Shown: piece after piece, positions 47,681-55,228 of the stretch
How the letters are laid out: each line of letters opens with the position of its first letter
How positions within the stretch are numbered: position 1 is the stretch's first letter
Assembly: GCF_030282845.1 (NCBI RefSeq)
Contig: NZ_JASTWE010000009.1
Span: 1-64,000, forward strand
From: Pseudodesulfovibrio pelocollis
GTDB lineage: Bacteria > Desulfobacterota > Desulfovibrionia > Desulfovibrionales > Desulfovibrionaceae
Reading direction: 5' to 3'
DNA: 64,000 nt
Translations under genes and position numbers: made by a program
Notes under the pieces: model-generated
The model's input: the letters and a program-made list of their open reading frames with translations, nothing else
Told to the model about the DNA's origin: nothing
Database searches by the model: none

Positions 47681-48742
47681 ATGGATTACGCAATGCCCGG
47701 CACCAAGCAAGGACCGGCCGCGCGGACCAGACCCGGTGCGCGGCCAAGCGATGCGCGGTCAAGTGATGCGCGGTCAAGTGATGCACGGTCAAGTGATGCG
47801 CGGTCAAGTGATGTGCGGTCAAGTGATGTGCGGTCAAGTGATGTGCGCCCCAGACGTCCGGCCGTGGCGCACACGCACCAGCCAACCGGGGACTTCTCTG
47901 CCATGCTGCGCGACGAGGCCCGGGCCAGGAGCTATCTGCTCGACCTGGCCTGGCCCACGGGCGACCCCTTCTGTCCGCGCTGCGGCCATCGCAAGGTCTA
48001 CGACCTCTCGGGCGAGCGGCTGCGCTGCGCCGACTGCAAGTACACCTTCCACCCCTTTTCAGGCCGCTGGATAAACAACGGCGCCCTGACCGCCGTGGAA
48101 TGGCTGGGCCTTGTCACCCTGTTCGTGGAAGAGTGCAGCGTCCACCAGATGAAGGAGCGGCTCGGCCTCTCCTACAATACCGTGTACAAGGCCCTCACCG
48201 CCATCCGCTTCGCCATCGTGGCCCACGCCATCGACGCCCGCCAGGTGCTGGGCCGGGCCACCGGGCTCGACTCCTACATCAAGGGCAACCGCCTCACCGG
48301 CGGCCCGCGCGACATGCGCATGGACACCATCCCGGTCTATGGCATCCTGCGGCGCGACGCCATGGTCTTCATCGACCTCGTGCCGGGATTCCAGGCCGAG
48401 ACCCTCTTCCACTTTCACATGAACTTCCACCTCAAGCTCATCCGCACCGGCAACCTGGTCTACACCGACCGCTACAAGGAATACGACGCCCTGCTCTTTT
48501 GCGGCAACGACTCCCTGCCCTACGAGGTCATCCGCCGCTACGACGAGCCGCCCCACATCGACGCCTGCGGCGACGACTTCTGGCCCTTTGCCCTGGAGCG
48601 CATCCGGCGGTTCAGGGGCATCTCCTGCCAGCGCTTCCCCTTGTACCTCAAGGAGCTTGAGTTCCGCTTCAACAACCGGGAGCAGCCCATCGCCGCGGTG
48701 CTGGCCGCCTATCTCTGCGCCCTGGTCCCCGCGCTGGACTGA
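47681..48742 (+). CDS. IS1595-type transposase-like protein in the fdhE operon
   Basis: A 353-residue protein with the IS1595/ISXO2 plan: zinc ribbon (Cys98, Cys101, Cys116, Cys119), a helix-turn-helix-like segment (VHQMKERLGLSYNTVYKAL), and a DDE-type nuclease region with GLDSYIKGN, VYTDRYKEY (Asp263) and ACGDDFWPFALER, ending FRFNNRE. The third catalytic position is Asp-Asp rather than the usual Glu or Asn, so activity is uncertain. AGGAGG precedes the ATG. Residues 22-56 are seven copies of a five-residue repeat (SSDAR/SSDVR), encoded by a 15-bp tandem repeat. No inverted terminal repeats are seen, so it looks co-opted rather than a recent insertion. Confidence 0.78.
   Translation: MDYAMPGTKQGPAARTRPGARPSDARSSDARSSDARSSDARSSDVRSSDVRSSDVRPRRPAVAHTHQPTGDFSAMLRDEARARSYLLDLAWPTGDPFCPRCGHRKVYDLSGERLRCADCKYTFHPFSGRWINNGALTAVEWLGLVTLFVEECSVHQMKERLGLSYNTVYKALTAIRFAIVAHAIDARQVLGRATGLDSYIKGNRLTGGPRDMRMDTIPVYGILRRDAMVFIDLVPGFQAETLFHFHMNFHLKLIRTGNLVYTDRYKEYDALLFCGNDSLPYEVIRRYDEPPHIDACGDDFWPFALERIRRFRGISCQRFPLYLKELEFRFNNREQPIAAVLAAYLCALVPALD
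47746..47850 (+). repeat. 15-bp tandem repeat, seven units, in frame
   Basis: Units of the form AAGTGATGCGCGGTC run head to tail from 47746 to about 47850, with a few substitutions (C for T, A for G, TG for CG). Each encodes a five-residue motif, so copy-number changes would keep the frame. Such repeats vary by slippage; a direct functional role is not shown. Confidence 0.92.
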
Positions 48743-48978
48743 ACCCCGCGCCGACGCATGCCGACTCGCGGCAAGCTCGCCCCCCTGCTGGTGTGAAATC
48801 CTTGTAAAGAAAACAGGCTATGCCAAATGTGGCATAATTGAATTCGCATAAATACGGGCACCTACGCTGCGCACGTGGGAAAACCACTGTGCAACACCAC
48901 ACGCAAGACCGATTTCTTTGCGGTTTTTTCCGAACTCGTCCTATAGAGATATCAGCTACAAAAGGGAGAGGTGCGCAC
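48743..48978 (+). promoter_or_regulatory. Promoter region of the fdhA operon
   Basis: 236 bases with AT-rich tracts, the palindrome at 48819-48836, and a second inverted repeat GTGG-N5-CCAC near 48876-48888. I do not see a clear sigma-54 GG-N10-GC pair. The sequence is the likely control point of formate dehydrogenase expression. Confidence 0.6.
48819..48836. promoter_or_regulatory. Operator candidate TATGCC-N6-GGCATA upstream of fdhA
   Basis: A perfect palindrome (TATGCCA at 48819-48825, AATG spacer, TGGCATA at 48830-48836). It shares half-sites and 6-base core spacing with 46617-46633. A regulator sensing molybdate, tungstate or formate is plausible but unproven. Confidence 0.6.
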
Positions 48979-49206
48979 ATGCGCGATTCAATCAACCAGA
49001 CAGCGGCCGCCAGGGCGGCGGCGCTCCAGCCCTTTGTCGGGCTGGGTTTCGACATGACCGGGGTCTGCTCTGCGGCCCGGGCCATGGTCCTGCGCCGCCC
49101 CGGAATGGACATGGACCGGCAGACGCCGCCCATGCCCTCTGCCGTGGCGCGGCCAAGCGGCTACACGCTCCTCGTGACGCTGTGTCGCGAAATTCGCGGG
49201 CGCTGA
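48979..49206 (+). CDS. Small hypothetical protein upstream of fdhA
   Basis: A 75-residue protein. GGGAGAGG lies 7 bases before the ATG at 48979 and the stop is 25 bases before fdhA, so it is probably in the same transcript. The sequence is Ala/Arg-rich (TAAARAAALQPFVGLGFDMTG), without leader or cysteine pairs and with a basic C-terminus. No family is recognised. It might be a leader peptide or a small regulatory protein; frames of this size in GC-rich DNA can also be chance. Confidence 0.55.
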   Translation: MRDSINQTAAARAAALQPFVGLGFDMTGVCSAARAMVLRRPGMDMDRQTPPMPSAVARPSGYTLLVTLCREIRGR

Positions 49207-49231
49207 CCCGCACCCAACATCAGGAGGTCTC

Positions 49232-52200
49232 ATGCACACCAATCGAAGGAACTTCCTCAAGCTCTCCGCCACGGCGGCCGTGGCAACGGCCTTCGGCGGC
49301 CTCGGGCTTGGCTGTACGCCCAAGGCCGAAGCGGTCGACAGGGCGGCGGCCATGGACCCGAAGTGGAGCAAGCAAACCACAAGCATCTGCTGCTACTGCG
49401 CCGTAGGCTGCGGGCTTGTGGTCAACACGTCCCTGAAGACCAAGCGCGCCGTCAACGTCGAAGGCGACCCGGACCACCCGATCAACGAAGGCGCGCTGTG
49501 TGCCAAGGGCGCATCCATCTGGCAGCTGGCCGAAAACGACCGCAGGCCCGATTCGGTCCTCTACCGCGCCCCCTACGCAAACAAGTTCAAGAAGGTCTCC
49601 CTTGCCTGGGCGCTGGAAAAGATCGCCCACAATGTCAAGAAGGCGCGCGACGAGAACTTCACCCATCTCAATTCACGCGGACAGGCGGTCAACCGGTGCG
49701 ACACCATCGCATCCCTTGGCTCGGCCGCCCTCGACAACGAGGAGTGCTGGGCCTATTCGACCATGCTCCGCAGCCTCGGCCTGGTGTACGTAGAGCACCA
49801 GGCACGTATCTGACACAGCGCAACTGTTGCGGCTCTGGCAGAGTCGTTCGGACGCGGCGCGATGACCAATCACTGGATCGACCTGAAGAACAGTGACTGT
49901 ATTCTCATAATGGGCAGCAACGCTGCCGAAAACCATCCCATCTCCTTCAAATGGGTGACCAAGGCCCAGGAAAAGGGTGCCACCGTCATCCATGTGGACC
50001 CCCGCTTCACCAGGACCTCGGCCAAGGCGGACATGTACGCCCCCATCCGGTCCGGTGCAGACATCGCCGTGCTTGGCGGCATGATCAAGTACATCCTGGA
50101 CAACGACCTGATATTCAAGGAATACGTCCTGGAGTACACCAACGCCTCGTTCATCGTCGGCGACAAGTACGCCTTTGATAACGGCATCTTCTCCGGATAC
50201 AACCGCGAGACCAGAAGCTATGACCTGTCCCAGTGGGCCTTTGCCATGGACGAGAACGGCAACCCCAAAAAGGACCCGACCCTTCAGGACCCGCGCTGCG
50301 TGTACCAGATGCTCAGGAAGCACTACGAGCGCTACACCCTGGACAATGTCGAGGCCATCTCCGGCATGACCCGCGCGGACATCGTCAAGTTCTACGAAAC
50401 CTACGCGGCCACCGGCAAAAAGGACAAGGCCGGAACCATCATGTACGCCATGGGCTGGACCCAGCACACCGTGGGTGTGCAGAACATCCGGGCCATGGCC
50501 ATCATCCAGCTGCTGCTGGGCAACATCGGCATCCCGGGCGGCGGCGTCAACGCCCTGCGCGGCGAGGCCAACGTCCAGGGGTCCACGGACCACGGCCTGC
50601 TCTACCACATCCTGCCCGGCTACCTGGCCACCCCCTTGGCGGCGCACCAGAGCCTGGCGGAGTACAACAAGGCCTTCACCCCGGTCTCCAACGACCCCAT
50701 GTCCGCCAACTGGTGGCAAAACTTCCCGAAGTATTCGGCGTCGCTGCTCAAATCCATGTGGATGGACGACGACCCGGCGGTTTCCTTCAACTACCTGCCC
50801 AAGCTCGATACGGCTGCGGCGTCGGTCTACTCCTGGCTGAACCTCTTCGACAAGATGGACAAGGGCCAGTTCAAGGGGCTGTTCGCCTGGGGCATGAACC
50901 CCGCCTGTTCGGGCGCCAACACCCACAAGACCCGTCAGGCCCTGACCAGGCTCGACTGGCTGGTGAACGTCAACATCTTCCCCAACGAGACCGGCTCGTT
51001 CTGGGAAGGCCCGGGCATGGACCCCTCTAAGATCAAGACCGAGGTCTTCTTCCTGCCCTGCTCCGTTTCCATCGAAAAGGAAGGCTCGGTCAGCAACTCC
51101 GGCCGCTGGATGCAGTGGCGCTACCAAGGACCTGACGCGCCCCACGGCTTCAAGCCCGATGGCGACCTGATGTACGAGCTGATGCACGAGATCCAGGCCC
51201 TGTACAAGAAGGAGGGCGGCGTCTACCCCGAGCCCATCCTGCGGTTCAACCTGGAGGGCTGGGCCACCAACGGCATCTTCGATCCGCACAAGACGGCCAA
51301 GCTGATCAACGGCCACTTCACGCGCGACGTGGAGATCGGCGGCACGGTCTACAAGAAGGGCACCCAGGTGCCCAGCTTCGCCATGCTCCAGGCCGACGGC
51401 TCGACCTGCTCGGGCAACTGGCTGTACTGCAACTCCTACACCGAGCAGGGCAACATGGCCGCACGGCGCAGCCTCGCCCAGACCCCGGAGCAGGAAAAGC
51501 TCGGCCTCTTCCCCAACTACACGTGGTGCTGGCCGGTCAACCGGCGCATCCTCTACAACCGCGCCTCCGTGGACCCGACGGGCAAGCCCTGGAACCCGGA
51601 GCTTCCCCTCATCCAGTGGGACGCGATAACCAAGAAATGGGTGGGCGATGTGCCCGACGGCGGCTGGGCCCCCGGCGAGCGGCACCCCTTCATCATGACC
51701 AGGTTCGGCTTCGGCCAGCTCTACGGCCCCGGCCGTGCGGACGGCCCGCTCCCGGAATACTACGAGCCGCTGGAGTGCCCGGTGAACTCACACCCGTTCT
51801 CCACCACCCTGCACAACCCCACGGCCATCTCCTACGCCGACGAGGACAAAGCCGTGTGCGATCCCAGGTACCCCTTCGTGGGCACCACCTATCGCGTCAC
51901 CGAACACTGGCAGACCGGCCTCATGACCCGCAACCAGGAATGGCTGGTGGAAATGGAGCCCCAGATGTTCGTGGAAATGAGCGAAGAACTGGCCGCGCTG
52001 CGGGGCATCACCAACGGCGAAAAGGTCATCGTCGAGAGCGTGCGCGGCTCAGTCTGGGCCAAGGCCATGGTCACCAAGCGGTTCAAGCCCTTTGATGTCC
52101 AGGGAACGGTCATCCATCAGGTGGGCCTGCCCTGGCACTACGGCTGGACATGGCCCAAGGACGGCGGCGATTCCGCCAACATCCTGACCCCGTCCGTGGG

Positions 52201-52261
52201 CGATCCCAACACCGGCATCCCCGAAACCAAGGCCTTCATGGTCAACGTCCGCAAGGCGTAA
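49232..52261 (+). CDS. fdhA: Formate dehydrogenase alpha subunit, selenoprotein
   Basis: A 1009-residue molybdo/tungstopterin enzyme oxidising formate to CO2 in the periplasm. A Tat leader (NRRNFLK motif, hydrophobic stretch to about residue 30) is followed by the N-terminal cluster cysteines (Cys53, Cys56, Cys60, Cys90) for one [4Fe-4S] group. The UGA at 49811-49813 (codon 194) lies in the catalytic loop EHQARI-U-HSATVAALAESFGRGAM, where selenocysteine binds the metal, so the reading frame continues rather than stops. The next 30 bases form a SECIS hairpin. Automated calling would split it into two genes (49232-49813 and 49862-52261). It is followed 12 bases later by fdhB. Confidence 0.97.
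49811..49844 (+). promoter_or_regulatory. SECIS element in fdhA
   Basis: Hairpin beginning at the Sec UGA: ACT(G)TTGC at 49823-49830 pairs with GCAG-AGT at 49838-49844 around a 7-base loop GGCTCTG (49831-49837), with one bulged G. The form matches the E. coli fdhF/fdnG SECIS (GTTGC stem, GGTCT loop). It recruits SelB with Sec-tRNA. Confidence 0.88.
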
Positions 52262-52273
52262 AGGAGGAATGAA

Positions 52274-52999
52274 ATGAGTAAGACCTTCTTCATCGACCTG
52301 ACCAAGTGTACGGCCTGCCGGGGTTGCCAGGTTGCCTGCAAGCAGTGGAAGAAACTCCCCGCCGAAAAGACCGTGAACTGGGGCTCCCGCCAGAACCCCA
52401 AGGACCTCTCCGGCGTCACCCTCAAACTGGTCCGCTTCAGCGAAGTGGAGACCAACGGCAAGCTTCAGTGGCTGTTCTATCCCGAGCAGTGCCGCCACTG
52501 CGTCGAGCCGCCGTGCATCGACGCCATGACCGTGCCCGGCTCCATCGTCCACGACCAGGAGACCGGAGCCGTCATCTACACCAGCCTCACGGCCAAGGAG
52601 CCCAACAAGGAATCCTTTGCCGCCAACTGCCCCTATGACATCCCGCGCATCAACAAAGAGACCGGGATGGTGGTCAAGTGCGACATGTGCAACGACCGCG
52701 TGAAGATGGGCATGCTGCCCGCCTGCGTGCTGACCTGCCCCACCGGGGCCATGAACTTCGGCGAGCGCGAGGACATGCTCGAACTGGCCGAAAAGAACCT
52801 CGAAGCGGCCCAGAAGCGGTATCCCGACGCCGAACTGGTGGACGAGTACACGGTCCGGGTCATCTACCTGGTGCAGACCAGCCCGACCAGCTACCACGAA
52901 TACCTTGAGGCGGACGCTTCGTCCATCCAGCGCGGACCGCTCTCCAGGAAGCAGTTCCTGGCCAAGCTGGCCTCGCCGCTGAAGCGCATGAACAGCTAA
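52274..52999 (+). CDS. fdhB: Formate dehydrogenase beta subunit, iron-sulfur
   Basis: A 241-residue ferredoxin-like electron-transfer subunit. It has twelve cysteines in three [4Fe-4S] groups: CTACRGCQVAC, CRHCVEPPC with Cys of NCPYD, and CDMC with AC-LTC. That count matches the three-cluster beta subunits of Desulfovibrio periplasmic enzymes, not the four-cluster, membrane-anchored FdnH. No leader is present, so it is co-exported with the Tat-bearing alpha subunit. AAGGAGG lies 6 bases before the ATG. No cytochrome subunit follows, so electrons probably go to soluble cytochrome c3. Confidence 0.96.
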   Translation: MSKTFFIDLTKCTACRGCQVACKQWKKLPAEKTVNWGSRQNPKDLSGVTLKLVRFSEVETNGKLQWLFYPEQCRHCVEPPCIDAMTVPGSIVHDQETGAVIYTSLTAKEPNKESFAANCPYDIPRINKETGMVVKCDMCNDRVKMGMLPACVLTCPTGAMNFGEREDMLELAEKNLEAAQKRYPDAELVDEYTVRVIYLVQTSPTSYHEYLEADASSIQRGPLSRKQFLAKLASPLKRMNS

Positions 53000-53008
53000 C
53001 AGTCAAAC

Positions 53009-53036
53009 CCCCGGCGCGGGCAGGCCCGCGCCGGGG
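53009..53036 (+). terminator. Hairpin after fdhB
   Basis: A 12-bp GC-rich stem (53009-53020 with 53025-53036), 4-base loop, 9 bases after the fdhB stop and without a T-run. A second 10-bp hairpin lies at 53109-53140. Partial termination or message stabilisation before the next gene is likely. Confidence 0.65.
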
Positions 53037-53248
53037 ACAACATACTCGGATAGAACACCTCCGCATGCCCGCTGCTTCGGACCTGGCGGCGATGGCCCGG
53101 AGAGTCAAGGGCCCCGGCCATTGCTATTGTGCCGGGGCCCATTATATTCATGGAGACACTGCGCACACGCGCTGAATGTGCGCGCGGGCCTGCAAGCACG
53201 CGGCAAAACGCGTCAGGCCCCCAAACCGCAACAGGACATGAGGACCGG

Positions 53249-53788
53249 ATGACAATGCGAATTTTCCTGCTCGCGGCCACCGCCCTGCTGATCATGGTCA
53301 CCGCAGCCGCAGCCCAGCCCCTCAGGGCCTTCCCTGATCTGACGATCTCCGGCCCGGTGACGGACGCCCAGAAGATCTATCTCGGTGTGGACGCCAACCC
53401 CTTCAGGCTCTCCGAGATCAAGGCCGACATCCTGTTCATCGAGGGCTACAGCATGTACTGCCCCATCTGCCAGCAGGACGCCCCGGCCCTCAACGAACTG
53501 TTCCAACGCATTGCCGAGGCCGACCCGGAGGGAAGAATCCGCTTCATCGGCCTCGGGCTTGGCAACACGGAGTTCGAGACCACGTTCTACCAGAACAAGT
53601 TCAACGTCCCCTTCCCCCTGTTCAAGGACGAGGATTACGTGATCCACAAGGCGCTGGGAGAGCCGGTTGCCCCCACCTACTACATCGTCAGCACCAGCGG
53701 CCCGGCACCGGAGCTGCTCTACGAGGCCGAAGGGGCGCTTGCCAAAGACATCTTCGAGACTATCATGTCCCTGGCCAAGACCAGATAG
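53249..53788 (+). CDS. Periplasmic TlpA/peroxiredoxin-like thioredoxin-fold protein
   Basis: A 179-residue protein with a leader (LLAATALLIMVTAAAAQ, about residue 20) and a thioredoxin fold. The redox motif YCPICQQD (CxxC) lies near residue 70, and the cis-Pro segment VAPTYYIV is present. It could act as a thiol reductase or peroxide scavenger. AGGA lies 5 bases before the ATG at 53249; the frame upstream of it is noise. It sits 11 bases before a peroxiredoxin gene, and together they may protect the oxygen-sensitive formate dehydrogenase. Confidence 0.82.
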   Translation: MTMRIFLLAATALLIMVTAAAAQPLRAFPDLTISGPVTDAQKIYLGVDANPFRLSEIKADILFIEGYSMYCPICQQDAPALNELFQRIAEADPEGRIRFIGLGLGNTEFETTFYQNKFNVPFPLFKDEDYVIHKALGEPVAPTYYIVSTSGPAPELLYEAEGALAKDIFETIMSLAKTR

Positions 53789-53799
53789 GGAGCACAACC

Positions 53800-54381
53800 A
53801 TGCATTTTGCCGACCGGATTCCCGGGGTGGCCCTGGCCTCCCTGATCCTGATCCTGACCCTGCACGGCACGGCCCTGGGCGACCATGGACATGGCCCGGC
53901 CAAGCCAGTGGACAGCGTGCTCCGGGTGGCCGTGGGCGAGATGGCCCCGGACTTCACCTTGCCCGACCTCGCGGGCAACCCCGTGCGTTTGCGCGACTTT
54001 CGCGGCAGGAAAAACGTGGTTCTCTCCTTCGTGCCTGCGGCCTGGACCCCTGTCTGCTCGGACCAGTGGCCGGGCTACAACCTGATCACGGACCTCCTTG
54101 ATCAACACGACACCGTGCTCCTGGGAATCACCGTGGACAACACCCCGAGCCAGCACGCCTGGGTCCAAGCCATGGGCGGGCTCAAGTTTCCGGTCCTCTC
54201 GGACTTCTGGCCCCACGGCGCGGTGGCTGACGAGTACGGCATCCTGCGCTCCTCCGGCGAGGCCGAGCGCGCCCTGTTCGTCATCGACAAGCAGGGCGTG
54301 CTGCGCTTCATCGATGTCCACGACATCAACACCCGGCCCGACCTAGTCCTGCTGGTCCGGGAAGTGGAAAAGCTCGACTGA
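53800..54381 (+). CDS. Exported AhpC/TSA peroxiredoxin
   Basis: A 193-residue protein with an N-terminal leader (LASLILILTLHGTALG, about residue 27) and the AhpC/TSA fold. The peroxidatic cysteine lies in TPVCSDQW, after the conserved Pro and Thr; no second (resolving) cysteine is seen downstream, so a 1-Cys or partner-dependent mechanism is likely. The thioredoxin-like protein upstream is a candidate reductant. Convergent with the receiver-STAS gene across a strong terminator. Confidence 0.87.
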   Translation: MHFADRIPGVALASLILILTLHGTALGDHGHGPAKPVDSVLRVAVGEMAPDFTLPDLAGNPVRLRDFRGRKNVVLSFVPAAWTPVCSDQWPGYNLITDLLDQHDTVLLGITVDNTPSQHAWVQAMGGLKFPVLSDFWPHGAVADEYGILRSSGEAERALFVIDKQGVLRFIDVHDINTRPDLVLLVREVEKLD

Positions 54382-54412
54382 CAGACACCCGGCATGGCAA
54401 TGCGCCATCGCC

Positions 54413-54463
54413 CAACGCAGTGATCCGGCGGCCACGACATGTGGCCGCCGGATCACTGCGTTG
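54413..54463. terminator. Bidirectional terminator with a 23-bp stem
   Basis: A perfect inverted repeat: 54413-54435 pairs with 54441-54463 around a 5-base loop. It lies between the convergent peroxiredoxin and receiver-STAS genes. The length is unusual; no long T-run follows on either side. Confidence 0.85.
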
Positions 54464-54481
54464 CGCCTCAGCCACGGTCAG

Positions 54482-55228
54482 CTAAGTATTGCGGCTGCCT
54501 AGCGCGTCCAGGGCCGAGGCCTCGGAACGGTAGAGATCGGCCAGCCGGGTGATGCCCACGGACTCGAAGACTGCGCGGAAGTTGTCCGAAAGCCCGGCCA
54601 TGACCACGCGCACCCCGGCCTCGCGGCACTGGCGCAACAGGTCGGTCAGGCCGGATATGCCAGCGCCGTTGATAGACGAGTTCTCGTCGAAGTTCATGAG
54701 AATCAGCCCCTTGCCAATTTTCCTGGCCTCGGCCAGCCGCTCGGCCAGATGGGGCACGGTATTGCCGGTGATGTTGCCGCGCACGCGGATGACCACCGCA
54801 TCCCCCTGCACCTGAAGCCCGACCTGCTCCACCTCGCTCTTGGCAATGGCCAGGCGCTCGCCTGCGCGGGACAGGGCCAGTTCCAGCGCCTCGCGGCGAA
54901 GGGGCTTGTTGATGAAATCCGTGGCGTCGAGGTTCAGGGCCTGGATGGCCAGGTCCATGTCTCCGTGGCCGGTGATGACCACTACCTCGGCCATTGGTTT
55001 GATTTTCTTTATTTCCTTGAGCACCTCTATGCCGTCCATGACCGGCATCTTGATGTCGGTCAGCACCAGCGAGGGGCTTTCCTGCTTGAACAGTTCAAGC
55101 CCCTCCCGGCCGTTTTCGGCCATCAGCACATGATAGCCCATGGCCGTCAGCAGCAGGGAGAACATTTTCAGCGTTGGCCGCTCGTCGTCGATGATCAGTA
55201 TGGTTTCCTTCACGGTGGATTCCTTCAT
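54482..55228 (-). CDS. Receiver-STAS fusion response regulator
   Basis: A 248-residue protein: receiver domain (phosphoacceptor Asp58 in LTDIKMPVMDG, Lys108 in INKPL) joined to a C-terminal STAS domain (about 135-245). The usual STAS Ser region reads NSSINGAGISGLTDLL. The fusion suggests that phosphorylation by the kinase upstream controls a partner-switch protein instead of a promoter. The ATG at 55228 overlaps the kinase stop as ATGA; GTG at 55213 with AAGGA upstream is an alternative start. It is the third gene of a binding-protein/kinase/regulator operon. Confidence 0.88.
   Translation of the reverse strand: MKESTVKETILIIDDERPTLKMFSLLLTAMGYHVLMAENGREGLELFKQESPSLVLTDIKMPVMDGIEVLKEIKKIKPMAEVVVITGHGDMDLAIQALNLDATDFINKPLRREALELALSRAGERLAIAKSEVEQVGLQVQGDAVVIRVRGNITGNTVPHLAERLAEARKIGKGLILMNFDENSSINGAGISGLTDLLRQCREAGVRVVMAGLSDNFRAVFESVGITRLADLYRSEASALDALGSRNT

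Noticed and set aside
47746-47850. Possible CRISPR array
   Set aside because: The repeats are 15 bp, directly adjacent with no spacers, and coding in frame.
47681-48742. A complete IS1595 insertion sequence
   Set aside because: No terminal inverted repeats or target duplications were seen at its ends, and the gene keeps operon-like spacing.
49232-49813. Fdh alpha appearing as a truncated gene stopped by UGA, with a second gene at 49862
   Set aside because: Both frames are the same frame, the UGA lies in the selenocysteine loop, a SECIS follows, and tRNA-Sec is present; it is one selenoprotein gene.
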